A stretch of 13,881 nucleotides of DNA from Pseudomonadota bacterium (GTDB lineage Bacteria > Pseudomonadota > Alphaproteobacteria > Rhizobiales > Rhizobiaceae). This document shows, one piece after another, positions 13,774 through 13,881 of the stretch. The position numbers and the translations under genes were made by a program. The stretch's first letter is position 1. Every line of letters begins with the position of its first letter. The notes beneath the pieces were generated by a model. That model was not told the DNA's origin, did not search any database, and worked only from the letters and a program-made list of their open reading frames with translations. The DNA lies in contig JAFAGL010000119.1 of NCBI GenBank assembly GCA_023422735.1, forward strand, positions 1 through 13,881, given 5' to 3'.

Positions 13774-13881
13774 GTGCGGTGTTGCCACTTTGGCGAGTGG
13801 ATAATCGACGATCTAGATAGCATCTCCGGGGTTGGCCATTGTCGTAATCGATGAGGGCGCCTGCTGGATCAGCGTTTCCCG
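13774..13881. other. Right edge of the window, no assignable gene
   Basis: Two minus-strand frames run in from the right edge: one ends at TAG 13813-13815 (last residues MANPGDAI), the other at TAA 13763-13765, just inside the hairpin (last residues GNTAPDTSL). Either could be the C-terminus of a convergent gene, but neither tail is recognisable and one must be spurious. No plus-strand gene is seen. Confidence 0.3.

Noticed and set aside
1..13881. CRISPR array, insertion sequence or phage genes
   Set aside because: No regularly spaced repeats, transposase motifs, integrase or structural phage genes were seen; the region is mainly transport and metabolic genes.

Overview
The window looks like chromosomal DNA of an alphaproteobacterium, most likely of the Hyphomicrobiales (Brucellaceae/Phyllobacteriaceae-like). 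This is an inference from moderately high GC, the codon bias, the transporter-rich content, an Azt-type zinc importer beside a Zur regulator, and an alphaproteobacterial-style tRNA with an encoded CCA. No species is claimed.

Left block (1-2614, + strand): the 3' end of a branched-chain amino acid-type (Liv/HAAT) ABC operon. It holds the C-terminus of the periplasmic binding protein, the permeases LivH and LivM, and a hot-dog thioesterase whose start overlaps the livM stop. A very strong hairpin with a U-rich tail separates the binding-protein gene from livH and probably sets the stoichiometry of binding protein to permease. The ATPases are not in the window and may lie upstream.

Central block (2615-5860): a zinc-uptake regulon. 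On the minus strand lie the ATPase (with a His-rich C-terminal tail), the ABC-3 permease and the zinc-binding protein (with a long His-rich loop). They form a tight operon ending in a good intrinsic terminator at 2612-2646. The Fur-family regulator Zur is divergently transcribed. The 85-96 bp between the two starts contains opposed promoters whose -10 regions share the near-palindrome ATGTTATTACAT, the likely Zur operator. The ligand set of the binding protein (H63, H160, H226, D301) and the sequence style of all three proteins fit the AztABC group better than classical ZnuABC. No AztD-like chaperone gene is present.

Middle (5861-6631): a tRNA-Met(CAU) gene with a near-consensus promoter, followed by about 470 bp without a convincing gene. 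That stretch has a short direct repeat and a decayed-looking minus-strand frame. A tiny minus-strand ORF (27 codons) sits between zur and the tRNA.

Right block (6632-13685, + strand): two adjacent transcription units. The first is a complete iron/organophosphate-type (AfuABC/FbpABC/PhnSTU-like) ABC importer: binding protein, fused double-domain permease and TOBE-domain ATPase. The binding protein lacks the adjacent tyrosines expected of a ferric-binding protein. The second unit starts with a possible 22-codon leader ORF overlapping the start of a TakP-like TRAP binding protein (Tat signal). It continues with a Rossmann/DUF2520 protein and an FMN-dependent 2-hydroxy-acid dehydrogenase starting at TTG. 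No TRAP membrane subunits are present. The most interesting hypothesis is a small 2-hydroxy/2-oxo-acid capture-and-conversion module next to an ABC importer. In it, a flavin enzyme with an altered substrate-binding residue (Phe where the family has Tyr) is paired with a putative NAD(P)-binding partner of unknown function.

The final 200 bp hold a 12-bp hairpin and nothing else that can be assigned.
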